Source: Mesorhizobium sp. WSM4306 (GTDB lineage: Bacteria; Pseudomonadota; Alphaproteobacteria; Rhizobiales; Rhizobiaceae). From it: a stretch of 64,000 nucleotides of DNA. The first letter of the stretch is position 1. Every line of letters starts with the position of its first letter. The translations under genes were made by a program, and so were the position numbers. The notes beneath the pieces are model-generated. The model was not told the DNA's origin, searched no databases, and was given only the letters and a program-made list of their open reading frames with translations. Positions 37,411 to 46,833 of this stretch are shown in pieces. Where the stretch lies: positions 163,055-227,054 of the forward strand of contig NZ_VFTC01000006.1 in assembly GCF_007003975.1 (NCBI RefSeq). The letters run 5' to 3'.

Positions 37411-38421
37411 TCACGCGGCTCCGTTGACGAAGGCCATGTCGGCCCGCGTCAGTTCGACATCGCGCAGAACCCGCATGACTGGAAAATCCTCCGTTTCGGT
37501 CGCGGTGATCGCGAGATCGATGGTCACCTCGAAGCGCTGGCGGAAAGCGTCGATGATCTCGTCGACGATGATCTCCGGCGCCGATGCACCGGCAGACAGG
37601 CCGAGCGTCGAGATGTCAGCGATGTCATTCCATGGAATTTCGGAAGCGCGCTGTACGAGAAGCGACATGGTGGCGCCGGCGCGCTCCGCCACTTCGACAA
37701 GGCGGCGCGAATTGGAAGAATTGGGCGCACCGACAATCAGATAGAGATCGGCGCCGGCGGCGGTCTCCTTGACCGCTTCCTGGCGGTTGGTAGTGGCGTA
37801 GCAGATCGATTCGGCGGCCGGCGCATGCAATTGCGGGAAGCGCTCCTGCAGCGCCCGGATGATGCCGGCGGTGTCTTCGACCGACAGCGTCGTCTGGGTG
37901 ACGAAGCCGAGCGCCTCAGGGTTGACCGGCGCAAAGGTTGCGGCGTCGGCCTCGGTCTCGATCAGCGTGACGGCGCCTTCCGCCAACTGGCCCATCGTGC
38001 CGATCACCTCGGGATGGCCGGCATGGCCGATCAGAAGCACATGGCGGCCGAGCCGTTGGTGGCGCATCGCCTGCTTGTGCACCTTCGACACCAGCGGGCA
38101 GGTGGCGTCGAGATAGAAGAGTTCGCGCGCCTGGGCGTCGGCCGGCACCGATTTCGGTACGCCATGGGCCGAAAACACCACAGGCGACTTGCGATGCTCG
38201 GGCGGGATCTCCGACAATTCCTCGATGAACACCGCGCCCAGGCTTTGCAGGCCTTCGACGACATAGCGGTTATGCACGATCTCGTGGCGGACATAGACCG
38301 GCGCGCCGTATTTCTTCAGCGCCAGCACGACGATCTGGATGGCGCGGTCCACGCCGGCGCAAAAGCCGCGCGGCTGGCAGAGCCTGATCGTCAAAGGAGG
38401 CTTGGTCTTGGTGTGGAGCAT
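37411..38421 (-). CDS. ispH: 4-hydroxy-3-methylbut-2-enyl diphosphate reductase
   Basis: The 336-aa iron-sulfur enzyme makes IPP and DMAPP in the last MEP-pathway step. The three cluster cysteines are in [26 protein letters not shown] and [11 protein letters not shown]. The substrate motifs [24 protein letters not shown] and [12 protein letters not shown] are present. dxs, the first enzyme of the pathway, is at 52981-54894. The gene starts the ispH-thrB-rnhA run and is separated from SURF1 by a RIME-like element. Confidence 0.97.
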   Translation of the reverse strand: MLHTKTKPPLTIRLCQPRGFCAGVDRAIQIVVLALKKYGAPVYVRHEIVHNRYVVEGLQSLGAVFIEELSEIPPEHRKSPVVFSAHGVPKSVPADAQARELFYLDATCPLVSKVHKQAMRHQRLGRHVLLIGHAGHPEVIGTMGQLAEGAVTLIETEADAATFAPVNPEALGFVTQTTLSVEDTAGIIRALQERFPQLHAPAAESICYATTNRQEAVKETAAGADLYLIVGAPNSSNSRRLVEVAERAGATMSLLVQRASEIPWNDIADISTLGLSAGASAPEIIVDEIIDAFRQRFEVTIDLAITATETEDFPVMRVLRDVELTRADMAFVNGAA

Positions 38422-38485
38422 CTAATCCGGGCCGGTTGTTCAGAGGCGAAATGAGGTGTGCACCCCTGCCCTGTCAAGGGCAGCA

Positions 38486-38590
38486 GCGCATGACCCGGAA
38501 AATCGGAATCGATTTTCGGAAGGGATCATGCGCCAAACCAAAAGTGTTACAGCGTCCTTTGCGCGTCCAAAAGGACGCGCGGCGCTGTAA
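38486..38590. repeat. RIME1-like palindromic element
   Basis: Two hairpins lie side by side. The first is GCGCATGACCCGGAAAATCG... with its complement ending ATCATGCGC (38486-38533). The second starts TTACAGCG and ends CGCTGTAA (38547-38590), with an inner perfect stem GCGCGTCC-AAAA-GGACGCGC. Elements of this form are scattered in rhizobial intergenic DNA. It lies within the putative operon between SURF1 and ispH. Confidence 0.85.
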
Positions 38591-38592
38591 TA

Positions 38593-39348
38593 TCATTCAG
38601 GCTTTGCCGGGCGGCGCAACCTGAGGATCAGAACCGCGGCAAGGGCGGCGGCAAGGCCATACCAGGTGAAGGCATATTGCAAATGAGAGTTCGGCAGGTC
38701 GATGATGGTGACGCCGCCGACCGGCAGCCCGCCGGGGTTCGGCGTGTTGTCGGCGTCGATGAAGATCGGCACCAGCACGGCACCGGCGGGCAGGCCCGCA
38801 CTTGCCGCCATGACGCCGCGGTCCTTCCAGTAGAAGATGTTCTTGGCTACATCATTGTCGGGCAGCATCATCGACGGCTTTGCCGATAGCGGATTGCGCG
38901 CCAGCCCGGTGACCGCCACCTTGCCCGTCACTTGCCCTTGCGGGCGTTTGGCAGCGTCCTTGAGATCGTAGGGCACGAAGCCGCGGTTGATCAGCACGAA
39001 GCGGCCATCGTCGAGCGCCAGCGGCGTGTAGACATTGAAGCCGGCGTCACCGTCCCAGGTGGCGTAGAAATGCCGCTCGCCCGAATGCAGGAACGTCCCG
39101 CTGACGGTGACCGGCGTGTAGTCGACATCGCCGGTGGCGGCGAATTCCTTCTCGACGTCCGCCAACGGCCGTGGCGCCGAGTGGGTGCGCTGATCGATGG
39201 TCGCCAGCAGGCCTTCCTTCCAGTGCAGGCGCTGCACCTGCCAGGTGCCAAGCCCCAGCAGAATGACGAACAGCACCAGGCCGAGGCCGAGCAGCAACGC
39301 CGTCTTCGGCCGCGAACGGCCGGTGGTTTTGGCCAGCGCCTCGCTCAT
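38593..39348 (-). CDS. SURF1-family oxidase assembly protein
   Basis: The 251-aa membrane protein has a helix near each end (TALLLGLGLVLFVILLGLGT and AFTWYGLAAALAAVLILRLR) around a periplasmic domain with GTWQVQRLHWKEGLLATID, YTPVTVSGTFLHSGERHFYA, VLINRGFVPYDLKDAAKRPQ and the family end NSHLQYAFTWYGLA. SURF1/Shy1 helps insert heme A into subunit I of cytochrome aa3 oxidase. The start overlaps the DUF983 stop (ATGA), showing one operon. The longer upstream open frame lies inside the DUF983 gene. Confidence 0.94.
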   Translation of the reverse strand: MSEALAKTTGRSRPKTALLLGLGLVLFVILLGLGTWQVQRLHWKEGLLATIDQRTHSAPRPLADVEKEFAATGDVDYTPVTVSGTFLHSGERHFYATWDGDAGFNVYTPLALDDGRFVLINRGFVPYDLKDAAKRPQGQVTGKVAVTGLARNPLSAKPSMMLPDNDVAKNIFYWKDRGVMAASAGLPAGAVLVPIFIDADNTPNPGGLPVGGVTIIDLPNSHLQYAFTWYGLAAALAAVLILRLRRPAKPE

Positions 39349-39731
39349 TGCTCGTGGTCCAGCCGGCCTTCGGCAGCCTTGTTGGTGTATTGCAGCGTCA
39401 GCAGCACGCCCTTGATCAGCCTCAGCGCCGTCAGGCACAGCGCCACCGCCAGAGGTATCCAGATAATGAAATGCAGCCAGAGCGGCGGGCTCAGCGTCAC
39501 CTCCACCCACAGCGCCAACCCGACAATGATGAACCCGATGATCAGGATGACGAACACCGCCGGGCCATCGCCGGCATCGGCATAGGAATAGTCGAGGCCG
39601 CAATTCATGCAGCGCTTGCCGACGGTCAGGAAGCCGGAAAACAGCCGCCCTTCGCCGCAACGCGGACAGCGGCCGTGCAGGCCGGCCGAAATCGGCTCGA
39701 TGGGTGGCCAGATCGCCCTATCTTCACTCAT
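39345..39731 (-). CDS. DUF983 membrane protein
   Basis: The 128-aa protein has an N-terminal zinc-ribbon-like part (GRCPRCGEGRLFSGFL, then CMNCGLDYSYADAGDGPAVF) and two helices (VILIIGFIIVGLALWVEVT and FIIWIPLAVALCLTALRLIK). DUF983 genes sit in cox clusters of alphaproteobacteria; a role in oxidase biogenesis is inferred from that. No good ribosome-binding site precedes the ATG. Nineteen bases upstream a similar sequence (ATGAGCGAAGACAC versus ATGAGTGAAGATAG) starts an 8-codon frame whose TGA overlaps the DUF983 start region. Confidence 0.92.
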   Translation of the reverse strand: MSEDRAIWPPIEPISAGLHGRCPRCGEGRLFSGFLTVGKRCMNCGLDYSYADAGDGPAVFVILIIGFIIVGLALWVEVTLSPPLWLHFIIWIPLAVALCLTALRLIKGVLLTLQYTNKAAEGRLDHEQ

Positions 39732-39753
39732 GGATAGTGTCTTCGCTCATGTT

Positions 39754-39906
39754 CTACGGCTCGATTCCGATCGGCGTTCCATCCGGCACCATAGCCCAGA
39801 TTTCATCCATGTCGGAGTCGGTAACCCCAATGCAGCCATCGGTCCAGTCGACCAATTGAAGCAGCCAGCCCAACCAGCCGAAGCCGCTGGGCCACGGATG
39901 GGCGCC
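39754..39906 (-). pseudogene. 3' remnant of an L,D-transpeptidase (YkuD) gene
   Basis: The minus-strand frame to the TAG at 39754 encodes about 50 residues ending DWTDGCIGVTDSDMDEIWAM then VPDGTPIGIEP. This is the C-terminal end of the YkuD domain, with the catalytic Cys in DGCIGV and the usual final GTPIxI. The His part of the active site, the rest of the domain and any start codon are missing. Upstream it runs straight into the T-rich tail of the cox terminator. It is a decayed or truncated gene left between ctaE and DUF983. Confidence 0.8.
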
Positions 39907-39913
39907 AAAAAGA

Positions 39914-39947
39914 AGAAAGGCGGCCGCATTGCCGCGGCCGCCTTTCT
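39914..39947 (-). terminator. Rho-independent terminator after ctaE
   Basis: AGAAAGGCGGCCGC (39914-39927) is exactly complementary to 39934-39947 with a 6-base loop. On the minus strand the stem is followed by TCTTCTTTTTGG. It lies 33 bases after the ctaE stop codon and should end the ctaC-ctaE transcript before the L,D-transpeptidase remnant and DUF983. Confidence 0.85.
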
Positions 39948-39980
39948 GATTCCTTGGGATTGATTCCCCGATGAAAGCCG

Positions 39981-40862
39981 TCAGTGGCCTTCGATCAGCG
40001 CGCCGGCCGATCCCCAGACATAGATCGCGCTGAACAGGAACAGCCAGACCACGTCGACGAAGTGCCAGTACCAGGCAGCCGCCTCGAAGCCGAAATGCTG
40101 CTTCGGCGTGAAGTCGCCCTTCATGGCGCGGATCAGGCAGACCAGCAGGAAGATGGTGCCGATGATCACATGGAAGCCGTGGAAGCCGGTCGCCATGAAG
40201 AAGGTGGCGCCATAGATGGAATCCTTGAAGCCGAACGGAGCGTGAATGTACTCGTAAGCCTGCACCATGGTGAACAGCATGCCGAGGCCGACGGTCAGCA
40301 CCAGGCCATTGATCAGGCCTTTGCGGTCGCCATGGATCAGCGAGTGGTGCGCCCATGTCACCGTCGTGCCCGACAAAAGCAGGATGATGGTGTTGTAAAG
40401 CGGCAGATGGAAGGGATCGAGGACCTCGAGACCCTTCGGCGGCCAGACGCCGCCGGTAAAGGCGGTGCGGGCATATTGCTGCACCTCGCCCGGAAACAGG
40501 CTGGCATCGAAATAAGCCCAGAACCAGGCGACGAAGAACATCACTTCCGAAGCGATGAACATGATCATGCCGTAGCGCAGATGCAGCGACACGACGCGCG
40601 TGTGATGCCCTTCATGCGCTTCCTTGATCGTGTCCGACCACCAGGCGAACATGGTGTAGAGGACGATGACCAGGCCGATGAAGAACAGCCACGGATTGGC
40701 GATGTTGTGGCCGAAGACCGGGAAATCGCCGTTCTTGAGATACTGCATCAGGGCGACGCCGCCGACGGCGGTGACCAGCGCGCCGATCGAGCCCAGGAAG
40801 GGCCACGGGCTCGGGTTGACGAGATGGTAGTCGTGTTGTGGTTTTGCGTGCGCGTCTGCCAT
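39981..40862 (-). CDS. ctaE: Cytochrome c oxidase subunit III
   Basis: The 293-aa protein has seven helices: [16 protein letters not shown], then [20 protein letters not shown], the glutamate helix [20 protein letters not shown], and the last helices with [20 protein letters not shown] and [20 protein letters not shown]. These are hallmark subunit III motifs (WYWHFVD, HGFHV). It completes the aa3 core with ctaC and ctaD. ctaG ends 1 base upstream. Confidence 0.97.
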   Translation of the reverse strand: MADAHAKPQHDYHLVNPSPWPFLGSIGALVTAVGGVALMQYLKNGDFPVFGHNIANPWLFFIGLVIVLYTMFAWWSDTIKEAHEGHHTRVVSLHLRYGMIMFIASEVMFFVAWFWAYFDASLFPGEVQQYARTAFTGGVWPPKGLEVLDPFHLPLYNTIILLLSGTTVTWAHHSLIHGDRKGLINGLVLTVGLGMLFTMVQAYEYIHAPFGFKDSIYGATFFMATGFHGFHVIIGTIFLLVCLIRAMKGDFTPKQHFGFEAAAWYWHFVDVVWLFLFSAIYVWGSAGALIEGH

Positions 40863-40863
40863 A

Positions 40864-41490
40864 TCAACCCCCGAGATTTGCTTCGGTATCTGAAACTTTG
40901 GTGGTGCTGTCCGGCGCCGATGAAGCGACCGGTTTGTTCTTTTCGACCGGGAACATGGTGTAGGACAGGGTGATCGTCTTCAAGTCCTTGAGTTCCGGCA
41001 CGTTGACGATGTCTGGATCCACATAGAACACGACCGGCATGTCCAGCGTCTCGCCGGGCTTCAGTGTCGTGTCGGTAAAGCAGAAACACTCGACCTTGTT
41101 GAAGTAAGGGCCTGCCAGTTCCGGCTGCACGTTGAAGGTGGCGCGGCCGGTGACGGCGCGGTCGAACTTGTTGGTGGCGCTGTAATGCGCCTGCGTGGTC
41201 TCGCCGATCTTGATGGTGACCGAGCGGGCGACCGGCTGGAACTGCCAGGGAATGCCATTGGTGTTGGCGTCGAAGCGAACGGTGATGTCGCGGTCGAGGA
41301 TGCGGCCGGCATATTGCTTCTCGGCGCGCTGCGTGGTGCCGCCATAGCCGGTGGCCTGGCAGAACATCTTGTAGAGCGGCACCGCGGCGTAGGCCATGCC
41401 GATCATGCCGCCGAAGAAGGCGACGCAGACGGCGGCGACAACGCGGTTGGTGTTTTTCTTCCCGGGGTCGGTCATGGTCTGGCGGGTCAT
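40864..41490 (-). CDS. ctaG: Cytochrome c oxidase copper assembly protein (Cox11/CtaG)
   Basis: The 208-aa protein has one N-terminal helix ([20 protein letters not shown]) then a periplasmic copper-binding domain with [40 protein letters not shown] (the CFCF copper motif) and [11 protein letters not shown]. It delivers CuB to subunit I. The ATG at 41490 has AGG 7 bases upstream; an in-frame GTG at 41502 would overlap the upstream stop as GTGA, and another ATG follows at 41475. Confidence 0.95.
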   Translation of the reverse strand: MTRQTMTDPGKKNTNRVVAAVCVAFFGGMIGMAYAAVPLYKMFCQATGYGGTTQRAEKQYAGRILDRDITVRFDANTNGIPWQFQPVARSVTIKIGETTQAHYSATNKFDRAVTGRATFNVQPELAGPYFNKVECFCFTDTTLKPGETLDMPVVFYVDPDIVNVPELKDLKTITLSYTMFPVEKNKPVASSAPDSTTKVSDTEANLGG

Positions 41491-41498
41491 CGTCGGCC

Positions 41499-41660
41499 TC
41501 ACATCGATCCGGTATGGCCGAATTTGACGATAGTGATGACGTAGAAAACGACAACCAGCGCCGCCAGCGCCAGGCCGATCGCGGCCGAACGGTTGCGCCG
41601 CGCCTTCTGCTGGCGCTCGGTCAGCGTGACCAGTTCAAGCTTCTTGTCGATCATGGTCAT
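41499..41660 (-). CDS. CoxF-like small membrane protein of the cox cluster
   Basis: The 53-aa product begins [20 protein letters not shown]. It has a basic stretch (RRNR) and one helix ([20 protein letters not shown]) and ends KFGHTGSM. The ATG overlaps the ctaB stop as ATGA. Small proteins of this size and place, with the ending VKxG, are found between ctaB and ctaG in most rhizobia, where they are called CoxF. It is probably a single-pass accessory protein of oxidase assembly; no mechanism is known. Confidence 0.85.
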   Translation of the reverse strand: MTMIDKKLELVTLTERQQKARRNRSAAIGLALAALVVVFYVITIVKFGHTGSM

Positions 41661-42601
41661 GCTCCACCGATGGCCAGAGCGCGACCGACGACGTAGTCGG
41701 CCAGATAGATGGCGAAGATCGCAAACAGGTAGAGCAGCGAATAGGCAAACAGCGCCTTGGCCGGCTTCATGACGCGGTCGTCGCCAGTCATGCGCAGCAC
41801 TTTCCAGGCATACCAGACAAAGCCGGCGCCGAGCGCCAGCGAAGCGATGCCGTAGCCCGCGGTGGTGAATCCGAGCACCCAGGGCAGCACGCCGATCGGC
41901 GCAAGGATCAGGGCATAGGCAAAAATCTGGCGGCGGGTCGAGGCCTGGCCGGCGACGTTCGGCATCATCGGAATGCCGGCCTTGGCGTAGTCGTCGGACT
42001 TGAACAACGCCAGCGCCCAGAAATGCGGCGGCGTCCACAGGAAGATGATCAGGAACAGGACGAGGCTTTCGAGGCTGACCGTTCCGGTCACCGCCGCCCA
42101 GCCGATGACTGGCGGAATGGCGCCGGCGGCGCCGCCAATGACAATGTTCTGCGGCGTCGAGCGCTTCAGCCACATCGTGTAGACGACGGCGTAGAAGAAG
42201 ATGGTGAAAGCGAGCAGCGCCGCCGACAACCAGTTGACCAGCACGCCGAGCGTCATCACCGACAGCGCCGACAGCACAAGGCCGAAACTCAGGGCTTCAC
42301 CGGGCAGGATGCGACCGGACGGAATCGGACGGCCGGCGGTCCGGCTCATCACGGCATCGATGTCGGCGTCGTACCACATGTTGAGCGCGCCCGAGGCGCC
42401 GGCGCCAATGGCGATGGCCAGGATTGCGACCATCGCGATCAGCGGGTTGACGGTCACGGGCGCCGCCACCATGCCGACAAAGGCCGTGAACACCACCAGC
42501 GACATGACGCGCGGCTTCAAGAGGGCGAAAAAATCGCCCGCCGTGGCTTCCGAAATTCGAAAGCCCGCTTCGTCAATCAATGGGTCGTCGACCAGGGCCA
42601 T
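41657..42601 (-). CDS. ctaB: Protoheme IX farnesyltransferase (heme O synthase)
   Basis: The 314-aa membrane enzyme adds a farnesyl group to heme B on the way to heme A. It has the UbiA-family Asp motifs [20 protein letters not shown] and the second one around [16 protein letters not shown]. Other features are the [20 protein letters not shown] loop and about nine helices. The ATG at 42601 begins [20 protein letters not shown]; the ribosome-binding site is weak. Farnesyl diphosphate for this step comes from the MEP pathway genes dxs and ispH present in the window. Confidence 0.96.
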   Translation of the reverse strand: MALVDDPLIDEAGFRISEATAGDFFALLKPRVMSLVVFTAFVGMVAAPVTVNPLIAMVAILAIAIGAGASGALNMWYDADIDAVMSRTAGRPIPSGRILPGEALSFGLVLSALSVMTLGVLVNWLSAALLAFTIFFYAVVYTMWLKRSTPQNIVIGGAAGAIPPVIGWAAVTGTVSLESLVLFLIIFLWTPPHFWALALFKSDDYAKAGIPMMPNVAGQASTRRQIFAYALILAPIGVLPWVLGFTTAGYGIASLALGAGFVWYAWKVLRMTGDDRVMKPAKALFAYSLLYLFAIFAIYLADYVVGRALAIGGA

Positions 42602-42630
42602 GCGTAGTTGAGTCCAATCATTCCGTTGGC

Positions 42631-42658
42631 CGAAACCGCCGGCGGGCCGGCGGTTTCG
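42631..42658. other. 13-bp perfect palindrome between ctaD and ctaB
   Basis: CGAAACCGCCGGC (42631-42643) is complementary to 42646-42658 with only 2 bases between. It lies 13 bases after the ctaD stop and upstream of ctaB. No T-run follows, so it may protect the ctaD end of the mRNA or attenuate downstream expression. Confidence 0.6.
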
Positions 42659-42671
42659 TATTCGGGCTGCC

Positions 42672-44339
<1,668 letters not shown>

Positions 44340-44362
44340 CTAATTCTTGCTAACCCGCGGCA

Positions 44363-45259
44363 TCAATTGCCGGCGGCCGCTACCTTGTTGGTACCGTCGA
44401 CCTCGGCCATCAGCGCCTTGTTGGCGCCGGGAAGGTCGGCCTTGGCTGCTGCCAGCCAGGTCTTGTACTGCGCGTCGGAGACGACGCGGATGGCGATCGG
44501 CATGAAGGCGTGGTCCTTGCCGCAGAGCTGCGAGCACTGGCCGTAATAGAGGCCTTCCTTCTCCGCCTTGAACCACGTCTCGTTGGTGCGACCGGGAACT
44601 GCGTCCATCTTGATGCCGAAGGCCGGCATGGCGAAGGAGTGGATGACGTCGGTTGCGGTGACCAGGACACGGGTCATGGTGTTGACCGGCACCACCAGCT
44701 CGTTATCGACCGCCAGCAGGCGTGGGTAGACCTTGCGGTCTTCCTTGCCGATCGCCGCGCGATCGGCATCCTGAAGGATGGCCGAGTTGAAGGAGAGCGT
44801 GTTTTCGATCTGGTACTCATAGTCCCAGTTCCACTGATTGCCCGTCGCCTTGACGGTGAGCTTGGCCTCTTCCGGCGGCGTGTACTGCGCGGTCAGGAGC
44901 TGGAACGAGGGAATGGCGATGAACAGCAGGACGACGACCGGCCCGACGGTCCAGATGATCTCGATCAGCGTGTTGTGGCTGGTCTTGGACGGAACCGGGT
45001 TTACGCTGGCGCGGAACCTGAAGATGCACCAGGCGAGAAGAGCAAGCACCAGCACGGTGATCGGGACGACGAACCACATCGTGTAGTTCCCGAACCACTC
45101 GATCTGTCGCATCATGTCGGTCGCCGCCGGCTGAAAACTCATCTCCCACGGCTGCGGCTGGGCCGCATGGGCGGAGGCACCGGCGAAAAATGCGGTGGCA
45201 GCAGCTGCTGTTGCCATCAATTTGGCGCTTGTTGGGAATTTTCTCATCGCCCTCATCAT
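44363..45259 (-). CDS. ctaC: Cytochrome c oxidase subunit II
   Basis: The 298-aa product has a signal-like N-terminus (AHA-A near residue 32), two helices (WFVVPITVLVLALLAWCIFR and IIWTVGPVVVLLFIAIPSFQ) and a periplasmic cupredoxin domain. The CuA ligands are in DVIHSFAMPAFG and YYGQCSQLCGKDHAFMPI (C-x3-C plus His and Met). ATG 45259 is used; two further ATGs follow within 12 bases and GGGAG abuts the first, so the exact start is uncertain by four residues. It is the first gene of the cox cluster. Confidence 0.97.
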   Translation of the reverse strand: MMRAMRKFPTSAKLMATAAAATAFFAGASAHAAQPQPWEMSFQPAATDMMRQIEWFGNYTMWFVVPITVLVLALLAWCIFRFRASVNPVPSKTSHNTLIEIIWTVGPVVVLLFIAIPSFQLLTAQYTPPEEAKLTVKATGNQWNWDYEYQIENTLSFNSAILQDADRAAIGKEDRKVYPRLLAVDNELVVPVNTMTRVLVTATDVIHSFAMPAFGIKMDAVPGRTNETWFKAEKEGLYYGQCSQLCGKDHAFMPIAIRVVSDAQYKTWLAAAKADLPGANKALMAEVDGTNKVAAAGN

Positions 45260-45622
45260 CTCCCGGTTCCCTGCCGTCGTGGCGTAGGAATATCGTACAT
45301 CGCCGGGATGGGAATCCCGGACAGTCCCAAGGGTGGTTCAAACCATACTCTATTTCCCTCCGCAAGAAAGGAGCGGGCAAAACCGTGCGGCATTTTTGCG
45401 CGCAAGCGCGAGCTCGCCGTTTCAACGGCCTCGCGGCTTGCGCGGATCGTCGACAGATGGGCTATGCGGGCTGGTGGCCGGAATGCGCCCGACGGTCGCA
45501 ATTCGGGCGAATTTGCTAGGGAAAAGCGCATTATTGCGCTTGCCGGGGCTGACCGGCGGTCGCCCCATCCTTTACTTGGCCTTGGCGCGGCTTAAAGTGC
45601 CGTGATTCGCAATGGAGCCGTC
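45260..45622. other. Divergent promoter region of ctaC and ialB-like gene
   Basis: No gene is seen in these 363 bases. The region must contain the promoter of the cox cluster (minus) and of the IalB-family gene (plus). A short hairpin CCGGGAT-GGGA-ATCCCGG lies at 45303-45320, about 45 bases upstream of ctaC, where it could be a regulator site or leader structure. Confidence 0.6.
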
Positions 45623-46189
45623 ATGACCTCTTGGCTTTCGAGAAACGCTTGGCATTCGAAAAGCGCTTGGTTTTCGAGAAGCGGGGCGAAGGTCATCTTT
45701 CTCGCCGCCCTCATCGGTATCGGCTCGTCCGCAACCGGCGTCGCCAATGCAGCGCAGCCGAGCGGCACAGTCAAGTCGACGCATGGCGCGTGGTCGATCA
45801 TCTGCGACACGCCGGCCGGCGCCACCTCGGAACAGTGCGTGATGATGCAGAATGTCGTCGCGGAGGATCGCCCGGAAATGGGGCTGTCGGTCGTGGTGCT
45901 GCGAACCGCCGACAACAAGGCCGAGATCCTGCGCGTGCTGGCGCCGCTCGGTGTGCTCCTGCCCAACGGGCTTGGTCTCAATGTCGACGGCAAGGATATT
46001 GGCCGCGCCTATTTCGTGCGCTGCTTCCAGGACGGCTGCTATGCCGAGGTCATTCTCGAAAAGCCGCTGCTCGACACGCTGAAGACCGGAACGTCTGCCA
46101 CCTTCATCGTCTTCCAGACGCCGGAAGAAGGCATCGGCATCCCCGTCGACCTCAAGGGCTTCGCCGACGGTTTTGCCGCGCTCCCCTGA
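45623..46189 (+). CDS. IalB-family secreted protein with repeated N-terminus
   Basis: The 188-aa protein belongs to the invasion-associated locus B family: HGAWSIICDTPAGATSEQCV, LGVLLPNGLGLNVDGKDIGR, YFVRCFQDGCYAEVILEKPL and DTLKTGTSATFIVFQTPEEG. Cysteines suggest two disulfides. The signal peptide hydrophobic core (VIFLAALIGIGSSATGVANA) is preceded by an unusually long n-region made of three six-residue repeats W-x-S-[RK]-[NS]-[AG]. GGAG precedes the ATG at 45623. The role in free-living bacteria is unknown; in Bartonella the relative helps entry into red cells. Confidence 0.9.
   Translation: MTSWLSRNAWHSKSAWFSRSGAKVIFLAALIGIGSSATGVANAAQPSGTVKSTHGAWSIICDTPAGATSEQCVMMQNVVAEDRPEMGLSVVVLRTADNKAEILRVLAPLGVLLPNGLGLNVDGKDIGRAYFVRCFQDGCYAEVILEKPLLDTLKTGTSATFIVFQTPEEGIGIPVDLKGFADGFAALP
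45631..45684 (+). repeat. Coding 18-bp tandem repeat, three copies
   Basis: TTGGCTTTCGAGAAACGC (45631-45648), TTGGCATTCGAAAAGCGC (45649-45666) and TTGGTTTTCGAGAAGCGG (45667-45684) are adjacent and in frame. They encode the extended n-region of the IalB-family signal peptide. Confidence 0.85.
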
Positions 46190-46260
46190 GCTTGATGCTT
46201 GTGAAATAGCCGGGCCTGACGCACCATTCCCACGAGTTGGTGTTGGCAGTGGGGGTCATC

Positions 46261-46728
46261 ATGCGCGCTTTTTCTCTGCTTCTGTCGACCGGTGTGATGC
46301 TGACCGGCGCAATTTCCGTCGCCTCTGCCGAGGATGCCGAAATCCTCACAGCGCCCGATCCGGCCGTCATTCTCGAAATTGCGAAAGGCTATGGCTCGGC
46401 CAAGATGGACAAGGATGACGGCGGCGACCCGATGGTTTCCGGTCGGCTCCAGGGCATGAAATATGTCATCTACTTCTATGGCTGCGAGAACCATGAGAAG
46501 TGCAAGTCGATCCAGTTCTCGTCGGGCTATACGGATGCCTTTACGGTCGACCAGGCCAATGAATGGAACAAGAAGTTCCGCTGGGTGAAGGCCTTTTCCG
46601 GTGACGGGTCGAACTTCAAGATGGATGTCATGTTCAGGGGCGGGGTTACCCGCTCCTATCTCGAGGAGCAGTTCTCGAACTGGGATTCCATGACCAGCGA
46701 CATCAAAGAATTCGTGAACGAGAAATAG
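46261..46728 (+). CDS. Secreted YbjN-domain protein
   Basis: The 155-aa product has a signal peptide (MRAFSLLLSTGVMLTGAISV, cut after ASA). A YbjN-type sensory-fold domain follows: ILEIAKGYGSAKMDKDDGGD, GRLQGMKYVIYFYGCENHEK, QANEWNKKFRWVKAF and a C-terminal FSNWDSMTSDIKEFVNEK. YbjN-like domains are often linked to type III secretion chaperones by fold only. The two cysteines (GCENHEKC) may pair. GGGGG lies 5-6 bases upstream of the ATG. It follows the IalB-family gene after 71 bases. Confidence 0.82.
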   Translation: MRAFSLLLSTGVMLTGAISVASAEDAEILTAPDPAVILEIAKGYGSAKMDKDDGGDPMVSGRLQGMKYVIYFYGCENHEKCKSIQFSSGYTDAFTVDQANEWNKKFRWVKAFSGDGSNFKMDVMFRGGVTRSYLEEQFSNWDSMTSDIKEFVNEK

Positions 46729-46833
46729 GGCCGCGCGCTCCACGGTCGGCTGCGGAGCTTCATTGCGGATTGTGCAGGCGCGTCTTCGCGCCTACATCGT
46801 GGCAACACCATTCCTCCTGTGAACGGACCTGCC

